Source: Arcicella rosea (GTDB lineage Bacteria; Bacteroidota; Bacteroidia; Cytophagales; Spirosomataceae). From it: a stretch of DNA of 64,000 bases. The position numbers and the translations under genes are program-made. The notes under the pieces were generated by a model that worked only from the letters and a program-made list of their open reading frames with translations, was not told the origin of the DNA and did no database searches. The DNA lies in assembly GCF_014204325.1 (NCBI RefSeq), contig NZ_JACHKT010000027.1, positions 1 to 64,000 on the forward strand. Reading direction: 5' to 3'. Positions 35,606 through 43,895 of this stretch are shown in pieces (position 1 is the first letter of the stretch; each line of letters opens with the position of its first letter).

Positions 35606-36016
35606 ATGGCAAATTATTACATTTTAAAAGAAGAATATACTCAAATATCTCAAAACAAAATTTTAGCAGCCGTAATAGATGGTGAAAAAGCCGATACAGC
35701 AGAGGCTTTCTATAAAATTCTGGGAGAAGCTCTTCGTTTTCCTGATTATTTTAATCATAATATGGATTCGTTTGATGAGCTGATTAATGATTTAGATTGG
35801 TTAGAAGAAAATGATATTCGCATTATTTTCAAAAATTATGACAATTTTCTAGAAGAAGAGAATGATGAGATTAGAGAAATTATCTTGACAGTGCTGGATG
35901 ATGCTGCCGAGGAATGGAAACGAAATGATAATACAAAACTTTTAAATATTTATATTGAACCTTCTGAATTAGCTGAAGACGATTTAGAAACTTTAGGTAT
36001 TAGCTATATTGACTAA
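35606..36016 (+). CDS. Barstar-family ribonuclease inhibitor
   Basis: The 136-aa cytosolic protein matches the barstar fold: an N-terminal strand, then ILGEALRFPDYFNHNMDSFDELINDL, which corresponds to the barstar helix that plugs the barnase active site, and later strands (IRIIFKNYDN). The Asp35 equivalent of barstar is present in NMDS; Asp39 is replaced by a nearby Asp-Glu pair. It has no signal peptide. It follows the barnase-like gene by four bases, a toxin-immunity or enzyme-inhibitor arrangement. It is longer than the 90-aa barstar because of an acidic C-terminal extension. Confidence 0.85.
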   Translation: MANYYILKEEYTQISQNKILAAVIDGEKADTAEAFYKILGEALRFPDYFNHNMDSFDELINDLDWLEENDIRIIFKNYDNFLEEENDEIREIILTVLDDAAEEWKRNDNTKLLNIYIEPSELAEDDLETLGISYID

Positions 36017-36044
36017 AGACATTAAAACTTAACAACATAACACA

Positions 36045-36461
36045 ATGCAAATTAAAAGAAATGCTACTGCCCAATGGATTGGAGCAGGCAAAGACGGAAA
36101 AGGAACATTAACAAGTCCAAGTGGAGTTTTGAATAACACACAATACTCTTTCAATACTCGTTTTGAAGATGGTATCGGTACAAATCCAGAAGAATTGGTT
36201 GCGGCTGCTCATGCAGGTTGTTTTTCGATGCAATTAGCATTTAATTTACAAGGTGCTGGCTTTGTGGCTGATGTTATTGATACAAACTCACAAGTAATTT
36301 TAGAAAATGGTGCAATCAACGAAATCAAATTAACAACTTCTGTAAAAGCAGCAGGCTTGACACAGGATAAATTTGAAGAATTGGTGAATCATGCAAAAGT
36401 AAATTGCCCAATTTCAAAACTTTTTAACGCAACTATCAGCTTAGATGCTACTTTGCTTTAG
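36045..36461 (+). CDS. OsmC family peroxiredoxin
   Basis: The 138-aa protein matches the OsmC branch of the OsmC/Ohr family, thiol peroxidases that reduce organic hydroperoxides. The redox pair is Cys59 in [10 protein letters not shown] and Cys121 in VNCPISK, with Glu50 in NPEEL as the activating residue; the [10 protein letters not shown] start is typical of OsmC rather than Ohr. Length is normal. It lies 28 bases after the barstar-like gene in the same direction, so it may be cotranscribed, and ends at a strong terminator. Confidence 0.92.
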   Translation: MQIKRNATAQWIGAGKDGKGTLTSPSGVLNNTQYSFNTRFEDGIGTNPEELVAAAHAGCFSMQLAFNLQGAGFVADVIDTNSQVILENGAINEIKLTTSVKAAGLTQDKFEELVNHAKVNCPISKLFNATISLDATLL

Positions 36462-36509
36462 AATAACAAAGCCCGAAGAAACATATTGATTTCTTCGGGC
36501 TTTGTTATT
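36462..36509. terminator. Bidirectional terminator between osmC and the LacI gene
   Basis: A perfect 20-bp inverted repeat (36462-36481 against 36490-36509; core GCCCGAAGAAA) with an 8-nt loop between convergent genes. Confidence 0.92.
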
Positions 36510-36516
36510 TCCTATA

Positions 36517-37539
36517 TTATTTTAATCGTTGTGAAGATTCTCTGACAATTAACTGGGTTTTCAAAATTTGAATTTCAGGTTTAAAAGTACCTGCAGTATC
36601 TTCTATTTCATTAATCAACAAAGCTGTTGCATTTCTTCCAATATCCAAAGTAGGCTGTGCAACACTAGACAAAGTTGGTGTAATAACAGTACAAATTGGC
36701 TCGTCATTAAAACTTACCACAGCTACTTCCTCGGGGATTTTGATATTTCTTGCTTTTAATGCAGAGATTGCACCAACAGCTAAACGGTCGCTTACAACAA
36801 TTAGTCCGTCTGGTCTATTTTCAAGATTCAATAAATGGTGTGTAATTTCTACTGCTTTTGACAGAGCATACTCTCCGTGAACAATCAGTGATTCTTCAAT
36901 TAAGATTCCATGATCTTTTAAAGCATTTCCGTAACCTTCCAATCTTTGATTACTCACCGTAACACTTTGTGGACCAGCTAAAAAAGCAATTCTTTTACAA
37001 CCATTATCAATTAAATGTTTGGTGGCTTCATAAGCAGCACCCACATTATCAACCATTACTTTAGAAACATCAAGTTCCTCAGCATCTCTATCAAAAAAAA
37101 CGAGAGGAATACCTTTTCGCTGTAGCCGTTTCAGATGGTCTAAATCTACCGTTTCTTGAGAAAGTGAAACAACAAAACCTTCTACTTGACCTCTTGATAA
37201 ATTTTGGACATTGATTAATTCTCGTTCGTACAACTCACTGGTTTGGGTTAACAATAAACTATAACCACGAGCAAATGCTTCTTCTTCAATTCCTTTAATA
37301 ACTGATGCAAAAAAATGGTAGGCCAAATCTGGCACAATTACACCAATCGTCTTTGTTCTACTCTTCACCAAACTTGTTGCCAAAATGTTTGGTTGATAGT
37401 CCCACTCCTTTGCTAATTGTAAAACGGCCTGACGAGTTTCTGGTTTTATTTCTGGCATGTCACGCAAAGCACGAGAAATTGTTGCCACTGAAACATTCAA
37501 ATGGCGAGCTAAATCTTTAATCGTTACTTGATGTGCCAT
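36517..37539 (-). CDS. LacI family transcriptional regulator
   Basis: The 340-aa protein has the LacI N-terminal HTH and hinge (VTIKDLARHLNVSVATISRA, then RDMPEIKPETRQAVLQLAKE) followed by a periplasmic-binding-protein-like effector domain (TIGVIVPDLAYHFFASVIKG through FNDEPICTVITPTLSSVAQP). The effector is likely a sugar but is not identifiable. The start at 37539 (MAHQVTIKDL) fits the family; the longer in-frame start would overlap folB. It lies 8 bases after folB, an odd partner, so it may be carried along transcriptionally. No sugar operon is adjacent. Confidence 0.9.
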   Translation of the reverse strand: MAHQVTIKDLARHLNVSVATISRALRDMPEIKPETRQAVLQLAKEWDYQPNILATSLVKSRTKTIGVIVPDLAYHFFASVIKGIEEEAFARGYSLLLTQTSELYERELINVQNLSRGQVEGFVVSLSQETVDLDHLKRLQRKGIPLVFFDRDAEELDVSKVMVDNVGAAYEATKHLIDNGCKRIAFLAGPQSVTVSNQRLEGYGNALKDHGILIEESLIVHGEYALSKAVEITHHLLNLENRPDGLIVVSDRLAVGAISALKARNIKIPEEVAVVSFNDEPICTVITPTLSSVAQPTLDIGRNATALLINEIEDTAGTFKPEIQILKTQLIVRESSQRLK

Positions 37540-37547
37540 AAATTTAT

Positions 37548-37898
37548 TTATCCTTTCAGGGTTACTTTTGCTCTTGTACAAACACCTCCGATAGGTGGAT
37601 TAAATTTGGATACTGAAACTTCTATTAATTCTACTTTTGGATAGCGATTCCGAACACTTTTGATAATCAGCTGAGCAATGTGTTCTAATAATTTTGCTTT
37701 TATTTTCATCACACCAGAAATGATTTCATACACATCTCCATAATTTACCGTATCGCTAAGTTTATCATTTTCAGCAGCTTCAGAGAAATCAGTTGTAATA
37801 GCAATATCTATTTGGTAACGATTTCCAATTTTTTGTTCTTCAGCATATACTCCGTGATATGCAAAAAACTCAATGCCTTCAAGGGCAATTATTCCCAT
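37548..37898 (-). CDS. folB: Dihydroneopterin aldolase
   Basis: The 116-aa enzyme converts 7,8-dihydroneopterin to hydroxymethyl-dihydropterin in folate synthesis. The family pattern is ALEGIEFFAYHGVYAEEQ (5-22), the central VNYGDVYEII and the C-terminal catalytic lysine in SVSKFNPPIGG. An in-frame start 150 bases upstream overlaps the DivIVA gene end and adds non-family sequence, so ATG 37898 (MGIIALEG) is chosen. It is located between the DivIVA-like gene and the LacI gene, all in the same direction. Confidence 0.92.
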   Translation of the reverse strand: MGIIALEGIEFFAYHGVYAEEQKIGNRYQIDIAITTDFSEAAENDKLSDTVNYGDVYEIISGVMKIKAKLLEHIAQLIIKSVRNRYPKVELIEVSVSKFNPPIGGVCTRAKVTLKG

Positions 37899-37947
37899 TG
37901 TTTTTATTTCAGAATACTTTCTAACTATTCTATTTAATTTCAAAAAT

Positions 37948-38925
37948 CTATAAATCATCAAAAAAAGAACCGCCACCGTTTGAGATTCCACTTGAATTAT
38001 CTTTTCCAAATTCTTCCATGACTGATGAAACCGTTGGGAGTCCATCATCTTTGCCTGGTTTTCTTGGTTTTACTTTTATGGTTCTCATTTCTCTTACCAA
38101 TTCGTCTGCTTTGGCATTAAAAACAACTTGTTCTTGCTTTTCTAATATTTTATGTACTTCTGGCAATTCTTCGTTTTCATCATCAAAACCATTGGCAGGT
38201 TCAAAAAGAATTTCTGTTTCATTTTTAGATTCTTCACTTTTAGCGAATAAAGGTGCATTTTCTACAAAAACTTCTTCTTTAACTGGAATTGTTGGTGTTT
38301 GTTTTGCTGGTTCTTCTAAAACCGTAACTTTTACTTCGTTTGGAGGCAAAATAGTAGAAACGGATTTCTCAACAACATTTTCAATTTTCTGAAACGTAGT
38401 TCTTGTACTTAAATTATCTTCAAATTTGGCAACTTTTTCTAAAGTATCATTAGCAAAGCGTTTGAGTTCAACAACCAAAAACTCTTTGTATTTTTCCATT
38501 GCTTTGAAGTCACGTTCATAATTTTTCAAATCATTTACGGCTTCCTCAACCAAGAATTTAGCTTTGTTTTCTGCATCCGAAACAATCATTTTAGCACTTT
38601 TACGAGCTTCATTCAATATTTCTTCCGCTTCTATTCTAGCATTTTCTTTTAGTTGTTCTACTTCACTTTGAGCTTTGATATTAATTTGGTCTTGAGCTTC
38701 CTCAGCAGCTTTCAGTGTTTTGAAGAGACTATTTTCAATCTCTTTCATTCTAACAATTTCACGTTCAGCTACTTCTAGTTTTTGTTTTGATTGACGCATG
38801 TCATCACCAACACGTTCCCATTCTTGCGAAAGCGAAAGTAAAAAAGCTTCAACTGATTCTGTATCGTAACCTCTAAAGCTTTTATCAAAAGTATGTTTTT
38901 TTATTTCTAATGGAGTAATTCTCAT
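37948..38925 (-). CDS. DivIVA/GpsB-like coiled-coil protein
   Basis: The 325-aa protein begins with the DivIVA membrane-curvature domain (MRITPLEIKKHTFDKSFRGY, then TESVEAFLLSLSQEWE) and continues as a long coiled coil to about 180 (Ala/Glu/Lys heptads, EEILNEARKSAKMIVSDAE). The C-terminal third is acidic and disordered, ending GGGSFFDDL. DivIVA-domain proteins mark poles or division sites; the family is best known in Gram-positive bacteria, but Bacteroidota homologues exist with unknown function. The gene reads toward folB with 49 bases between. Confidence 0.85.
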   Translation of the reverse strand: MRITPLEIKKHTFDKSFRGYDTESVEAFLLSLSQEWERVGDDMRQSKQKLEVAEREIVRMKEIENSLFKTLKAAEEAQDQINIKAQSEVEQLKENARIEAEEILNEARKSAKMIVSDAENKAKFLVEEAVNDLKNYERDFKAMEKYKEFLVVELKRFANDTLEKVAKFEDNLSTRTTFQKIENVVEKSVSTILPPNEVKVTVLEEPAKQTPTIPVKEEVFVENAPLFAKSEESKNETEILFEPANGFDDENEELPEVHKILEKQEQVVFNAKADELVREMRTIKVKPRKPGKDDGLPTVSSVMEEFGKDNSSGISNGGGSFFDDL

Positions 38926-38980
38926 TTTCTTAATTGTTTAATTTGGTCGCAAAATGCTTGGCTTCTAAAAAAGACTCATT

Positions 38981-39883
38981 CTAGCTTTTCAATCCCCAAA
39001 CAGCAATTTGCTTGTCGTCGGAGGCAGAAATCAACTGATTCTCGTAAGTACTCCAAAAAAGTTTATTTACCGATGTTCCATGTCCAGCATGTCTGGCTCT
39101 ATCAATTACTTTCAATAATTTAAAAGTATTGGCATCCCAAATCTTGATGGATTTATCCATACTACAAGTTGCAAAAAAATCACCAGTTGGGTGGTAGGTA
39201 ATATGGTTAATCGCAAAAAGATGTGCTACTATATTCTCTTTTAATTGATAATTTAAAGAAACATCCCAAACCTTTAAATGGGCATCTCTACCTGTTGTCA
39301 GTAAATATTTTTTATCTGGTGAATAACAAACGGAAAAGATTGAATTTGAATGTTCATTTATCACTAATTTCAATGAAAAATCCTGTAAATCAAAGATTTT
39401 TACAGAAAAATCACTGTATCCTACTGCAAATTCATTTGTCTTTTCATTTATATCAATACTTCTAACACTTTTTTCAGAAGCTTTTATATGCTTTTTAACG
39501 CTAAAAGTATCCACATCCATTACAACGATAATGCCATCTGACAAACCTACTAAAGCAATGTTTTCGTGTATTTTTATATCGAATATGGAAGCTGAAGTAA
39601 TTTTTAAAGATTTAATTTCTTTTTTAAGTACAACATCAATAAGATGAATTCCGTCAAAATTTTGTCCTACCCAAAGCTGATTTCGCTGTTTATCCAAACA
39701 AATTGCATAAACAGAGGCAGGAACTTGTGCGATTAATTCTCCTAAATCTGGCTTTTGCAAATTCCATCTTACCACAAGTCCATCGCCACCTGCTGAAAAA
39801 AACTGAGTAGCATCTGCACTAGCTTCAAGTGTATAAACACAGTCACGATGACCAGAAAATGTATCTATTCTATCAACTTGCAT
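38981..39883 (-). CDS. WD40-repeat beta-propeller protein
   Basis: The 300-aa protein is a single seven-blade propeller. Repeats with the GH...WD-like pattern are visible: FSGHRDCVYTLEASADATQF, VRWNLQ, HSNSIFSVCYSPDKKYLLTT with LKVWD, and THYHPTGDFFATCSMD-like blades ending IKIWD and IAVWG. There is no signal peptide, so it is cytosolic. Stand-alone WD40 proteins mediate protein contacts; the partner is unknown. It is upstream of the DivIVA-like gene in the same direction with 55 bases between, and divergent from the PPTase gene. Confidence 0.85.
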   Translation of the reverse strand: MQVDRIDTFSGHRDCVYTLEASADATQFFSAGGDGLVVRWNLQKPDLGELIAQVPASVYAICLDKQRNQLWVGQNFDGIHLIDVVLKKEIKSLKITSASIFDIKIHENIALVGLSDGIIVVMDVDTFSVKKHIKASEKSVRSIDINEKTNEFAVGYSDFSVKIFDLQDFSLKLVINEHSNSIFSVCYSPDKKYLLTTGRDAHLKVWDVSLNYQLKENIVAHLFAINHITYHPTGDFFATCSMDKSIKIWDANTFKLLKVIDRARHAGHGTSVNKLFWSTYENQLISASDDKQIAVWGLKS

Positions 39884-40008
39884 AAGTAGCGTTTAAAATT
39901 TTAAATCTTTATTTAAGCAAAAATAGTTTATTTTGCGTCCAATGACAACAATCAAAGGTGTTCAAGCTCTTCAAGAGTTTGTATTGCTTTGAATTACAGG
40001 ATAGTTAA

Positions 40009-40644
40009 ATGGCAATAATTTTTTGTAAAAATATTTCTGAAAAAAGTATCTTAACTCTTTGGAAAATTGAGGAGACAGTATCATTCTATTTGGAGTATCT
40101 TGGTATTAATGAAAAAGACTTGATTAGTCTTTCAAATGTGAGCCATCCCACCAAACAGTTAGAATGGCTAGCCAGTAGAACTTGTGCAAAACACACAATG
40201 AATTTGTTTGATTTAAACTATCATGGCATTGGTAAAGATTCATTTAAAAACCCGTATCTGATTAATAATCACACCGCCTACATTTCGTTAACACATACCA
40301 ATGAGTATGCTGCTGTGGTAATTAGTTTAGACGAAGAAGTAGGAATTGATTTAGAAAGAATCTCTGATAAATTAAGTAGAGTTGCACACAAGTTTTTGAG
40401 AACATCTGAACTTGAGCATTCAGAAAATGACTTGTTGAATCTTTGTATATACTGGTGTGCCAAAGAAAGTTTATATAAATGGTATGGTAAAAAGAATTTA
40501 TCCTTCAAAGAAAATATTTATATCGAGCCATTTGAAGAAAAGCCAAGTAGATTAAGAGGCGAAATATTTATTGAAGACAAACTGAAAACCGAACACGAGC
40601 TTTTCGTGATTTACTTTGATGATTATGTTTTGACAGTTACTTAA
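40009..40644 (+). CDS. 4'-phosphopantetheinyl transferase superfamily protein
   Basis: The 211-aa protein is an Sfp-type PPTase that transfers phosphopantetheine from CoA to carrier proteins. The magnesium/CoA site is GIDLERI (D114, E116) and WCAKESLYKWYGKK (K152, E153), with SLTHTNEYAA (93-102) as the CoA-binding strand. Length is in the Sfp range rather than the shorter AcpS type. No polyketide or peptide synthetase is adjacent, so it may serve fatty-acid ACP. An ACP phosphodiesterase gene is at 1406-2017. Confidence 0.88.
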   Translation: MAIIFCKNISEKSILTLWKIEETVSFYLEYLGINEKDLISLSNVSHPTKQLEWLASRTCAKHTMNLFDLNYHGIGKDSFKNPYLINNHTAYISLTHTNEYAAVVISLDEEVGIDLERISDKLSRVAHKFLRTSELEHSENDLLNLCIYWCAKESLYKWYGKKNLSFKENIYIEPFEEKPSRLRGEIFIEDKLKTEHELFVIYFDDYVLTVT

Positions 40645-40667
40645 AGAATGATTAATTGTGAATTGTG

Positions 40668-40704
40668 AATTTGTTGCTAAAAACCTGTATTTGAGCAACA
40701 AATT
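40668..40704. terminator. Bidirectional terminator between the PPTase and SirB1-like genes
   Basis: AATTTGTTGCT (40668-40678) pairs with AGCAACAAATT (40694-40704), with a 15-nt loop and a short T run. The genes on each side are convergent. Confidence 0.75.
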
Positions 40705-40705
40705 T

Positions 40706-41542
40706 TTACTTCATCATCTCTTTCAGAGCTTTTTCGATTTCTTGTACTTTATCGTCATCCCCTACTTTTTCAAAAGCTAAAGTCAGATTTCTGAGTACTC
40801 GTCTGATAATATCCAAATTGCTACAAGGCTGATAAAAAATATCATTTTGAGCTATATTTAACTGAGAAATATAATTATCGATATCCACTCTACTAAAAAC
40901 TAATCCTCTATTAAAAACATTGACATAAAATTGCATTTGTTCAGATTTATAAGTCAAAATAAACAAATTAGGAAGATTTACTCCCCAAACAGGCAATTTC
41001 AGTTTTTGGGCAATCAATAAATAAATCACACATAGTGAAATAGGATTTCCCTTTTTTGATTCCATCACTACATTCAGCATTGAATTAGAAGCTGAGTGAA
41101 AATGTTTGGTATTAGCCCCAAATTTTAACTTTCCAAAAATCACAGAATTCAACGTTTTGATTTGATCCATCGGGTGCATATTATCTCGAATTTCTAACCA
41201 AACTTCATAATAAATCTGTTGTAAATCTTGGCGAAGTTTTTCGATAGAAAGCTCAGGATATTGATAAGTAGCAATTGCCCACATACCTTCTAATAAATCT
41301 TCTGCACCATTTTCTTTCCAAGTAACTAATCTTGAAAAAAAGGCTTCATATTGTAAATCATGAATCAAATCTTCAATTTTTTTCTGGGTATAAGGACTCA
41401 AAGAGGATTCCTCCCAACGGTCTTCTAAAAATGGAATTACCGTCCCACCCAAAGATCTAATTTTATTTTCTACAAGATTTAATACTTCGTTATCATCGTC
41501 CTCTAGTAAGGAAACTAAAGCCTTAATTTCTGATTGCTTCAT
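40706..41542 (-). CDS. SirB1-like transglutaminase-fold protein
   Basis: The 278-aa protein has the SirB1 arrangement: an N-terminal helical region (LVSLLEDDDNEVLNLVENKI) and a central transglutaminase-like segment. That segment reads LNSVIFGKLKFGANTKHFHS and then GNPISLCVIYLLIAQKLKLPVWGVNLPNLFIL. A TPR-like helical tail (NLTLAFEKVGDDDKVQEIEK) follows. The catalytic Cys-His-Asp triad is not complete by eye, so it may be inactive or a binding protein. The start at 41542 (MKQSEIKALV) is preferred over an ATG 51 bases upstream. The function is unknown. Confidence 0.78.
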   Translation of the reverse strand: MKQSEIKALVSLLEDDDNEVLNLVENKIRSLGGTVIPFLEDRWEESSLSPYTQKKIEDLIHDLQYEAFFSRLVTWKENGAEDLLEGMWAIATYQYPELSIEKLRQDLQQIYYEVWLEIRDNMHPMDQIKTLNSVIFGKLKFGANTKHFHSASNSMLNVVMESKKGNPISLCVIYLLIAQKLKLPVWGVNLPNLFILTYKSEQMQFYVNVFNRGLVFSRVDIDNYISQLNIAQNDIFYQPCSNLDIIRRVLRNLTLAFEKVGDDDKVQEIEKALKEMMK

Positions 41543-41784
41543 ATTGTCACGTTTAAATTGATTAAAAATACCATTTCTTATTGAAAAGTGCAAATTTGTA
41601 TCTTAGGTTCTTTTTTAATGCTAATTCATATTGAAAAAGCAATTATATATTTTTTGTTTTAGAATGGCTTTATGCTAAATTTGTTTTTCACAACCTCATG
41701 CTTATTATCAATTGGTGCAGAATATTTTGTACAAGCGATAATAACTTGACTTAACTCTTCCTTTTTTCTGGATTCACTTAAAAT

Positions 41785-42801
41785 ATGAAAATTTTAGTAA
41801 CAGGTGGTGCAGGCTTTATTGGGTCTCACACAGTAGTTGAACTTCACAATGCTGGATACGAAACAGTCCTCGTTGACAATTTTTCAAACTCTGAAAAAAG
41901 TGCTATCACTGGCATAGAAACTATCATCGGACAATCAGTTACTTTGTATGAAGGAGATATTTCTGAGGCAGCTACATGGGATACGCTTTTCACAGAACAA
42001 AAAATTGATGGTATTATTCACTTTGCTGCCAATAAAGCAGTTGGTGAATCAGTAGTAAACCCTTTGAAATATTATAAAAACAATATTTCAGCAACAGTAT
42101 TGATGCTTCAAAAAATGTTGGAATATGGTGTACAAAACTTGGTTTTTTCTTCATCATGTACAGTTTATGGACAACCAGACACTCTACCAGTAACAGAAAA
42201 CTCAGCAGTACAGCCAGCAATGTCTCCTTACGGAAACACTAAACAAGTTTGTGAGGAAATCATTAAAGATACTGTGAATAGCGAAAAGGACTTTCATGCT
42301 ATTTCATTGAGATATTTTAATCCAATTGGTGCTCATGAAAGTGTATTGATTGGCGAATTGCCACTCGGTGTGCCAGCCAATTTAGTTCCTTTCCTTACAC
42401 AAAGTGTCGCAGGATTGAGAGGATCATTAGCAGTATTTGGTGATGATTACCCAACACCAGATGGAACCGCTGTTCGTGACTATATTCACGTAGTTGATTT
42501 AGCAAAAGCACACGTTTCGGCACTCGATTTATTGTTGAAACAAGGCGAAGGACAATATTATGATTTCTTCAATATTGGAACAGGAACAGGTAGTTCGGTT
42601 CTGGATGTAATTAACGCTTTTGAAGCTGCAACTGGGCTAAAAGTTGATTACACGATTAAACCAAGACGTGATGGCGATGTTGTAGCTGTATATGCAGATT
42701 GTACAAAATCTAACGAAATCTTAGGTTGGAAAACGGAAAAAACCTTAACAGATGCCTTAGGCGACGCTTGGAACTGGCAGAAAAAGTTAATTGAAAAATA
42801 A
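41785..42801 (+). CDS. galE: UDP-glucose 4-epimerase
   Basis: The 338-aa extended SDR enzyme interconverts UDP-glucose and UDP-galactose for envelope polysaccharides. The NAD-binding GGAGFIGSH is at 7-15 and the catalytic Ser/Tyr/Lys set lies in VFSSSCTVYG and SPYGNTK. The C-terminal substrate region RRDGDVVAVYAD is typical of GalE. It starts a same-direction cluster with rfbB, the ATPase/TOPRIM pair and rfbA, with 33 bases to rfbB. Confidence 0.95.
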   Translation: MKILVTGGAGFIGSHTVVELHNAGYETVLVDNFSNSEKSAITGIETIIGQSVTLYEGDISEAATWDTLFTEQKIDGIIHFAANKAVGESVVNPLKYYKNNISATVLMLQKMLEYGVQNLVFSSSCTVYGQPDTLPVTENSAVQPAMSPYGNTKQVCEEIIKDTVNSEKDFHAISLRYFNPIGAHESVLIGELPLGVPANLVPFLTQSVAGLRGSLAVFGDDYPTPDGTAVRDYIHVVDLAKAHVSALDLLLKQGEGQYYDFFNIGTGTGSSVLDVINAFEAATGLKVDYTIKPRRDGDVVAVYADCTKSNEILGWKTEKTLTDALGDAWNWQKKLIEK

Positions 42802-42834
42802 GGAATTAGCCATTTACTTACAAAATACTTGTTT

Positions 42835-43893
42835 ATGAAGAAACTATTAATCACTGGCGGAGCAGGATTCATTGGCTCACATGTTGTCAGACTATTTGTT
42901 ACGAAATACCCCGATTATCAAATTTTCAATTTGGATAAATTGACTTATGCTGGTAATTTGGAGAATTTGAGAGACATTGAAAATCAACCTAATTATACTT
43001 TTGTAAAAGGTGATATTGTTGATGCTAGTTTCATCGACGCTTTATTTGCTGAACATCAGTTTGATGGGGTTATTCACTTAGCTGCTGAATCTCATGTTGA
43101 TCGTTCTATTTCTGAACCAATGGCTTTTGTCATGACCAATGTTGTAGGTACTTGTAATTTGTTGAACGCTGCTAAAAATACTTGGAAGGCATCTGGTTAT
43201 GAAGGTAAGCGTTTTTATCATGTTTCTACGGATGAAGTGTATGGAGAATTACATAATCCAGAAGATTTCTTTACAGAAACAACTCCTTATGACCCTCGTT
43301 CTCCTTATTCTGCTTCAAAGGCTTCTTCTGACCACTTTGTAAGAGCTTATGGTAATACTTATAAATTGCCAGTTGTGATTACGAATTGCTCTAATAACTA
43401 CGGACCAAATCATTTCCCTGAGAAATTATTGCCATTAATGATTCACAATATCTTGAACAACAAACCTCTTCCTGTTTATGGAAAAGGTGAAAATGTAAGA
43501 GATTGGTTATTTGTTGTTGACCATGCTAGAGCCATTGATACAGTTTTTCATGAAGGAGTACTGGGAGAAACTTATAATATTGGTGGCTTCAACGAATGGA
43601 AAAATATTGACATCGTTAAATTAGTTTGTAAAACGATGGACAGCAAACTTGGAAGACCAGAAGGTACTTCAGAGCAATTAATCACTTATGTAACTGACCG
43701 TGCTGGACATGATTTGAGATACGCTATCGACGCTACAAAAATTATGAACGAATTAGGCTGGAAACCATCTTTACAATTTGAAGAAGGGCTTGAAAAAACA
43801 GTAGATTGGTTTTTGAACAACCAAGAATGGCTTGATAATGTTACTTCGGGAAATTATCAAAAGTATTACGATTCAATGTACACAAACCGATAG
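42835..43893 (+). CDS. rfbB: dTDP-glucose 4,6-dehydratase
   Basis: The 352-aa SDR enzyme makes dTDP-4-keto-6-deoxyglucose for deoxysugars such as rhamnose. The cofactor motif is ITGGAGFIGSH, the catalytic region is VSTDEVYGEL and the YxxxK motif is SPYSASKASSDH; RfbB-specific NCSNNYGPNHFPEKLLPLMI follows. An in-frame TTG six bases upstream was rejected in favour of ATG 42835. Only two bases separate its stop from the start of an unrelated ATPase gene, so the operon continues through the inserted pair to rfbA. Confidence 0.96.
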   Translation: MKKLLITGGAGFIGSHVVRLFVTKYPDYQIFNLDKLTYAGNLENLRDIENQPNYTFVKGDIVDASFIDALFAEHQFDGVIHLAAESHVDRSISEPMAFVMTNVVGTCNLLNAAKNTWKASGYEGKRFYHVSTDEVYGELHNPEDFFTETTPYDPRSPYSASKASSDHFVRAYGNTYKLPVVITNCSNNYGPNHFPEKLLPLMIHNILNNKPLPVYGKGENVRDWLFVVDHARAIDTVFHEGVLGETYNIGGFNEWKNIDIVKLVCKTMDSKLGRPEGTSEQLITYVTDRAGHDLRYAIDATKIMNELGWKPSLQFEEGLEKTVDWFLNNQEWLDNVTSGNYQKYYDSMYTNR

Positions 43894-43895
43894 AA

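Noticed and set aside
37899-38048. Longer N-terminus of folB (extra 50 residues)
   Set aside because: It overlaps the end of the DivIVA gene and does not resemble dihydroneopterin aldolases.
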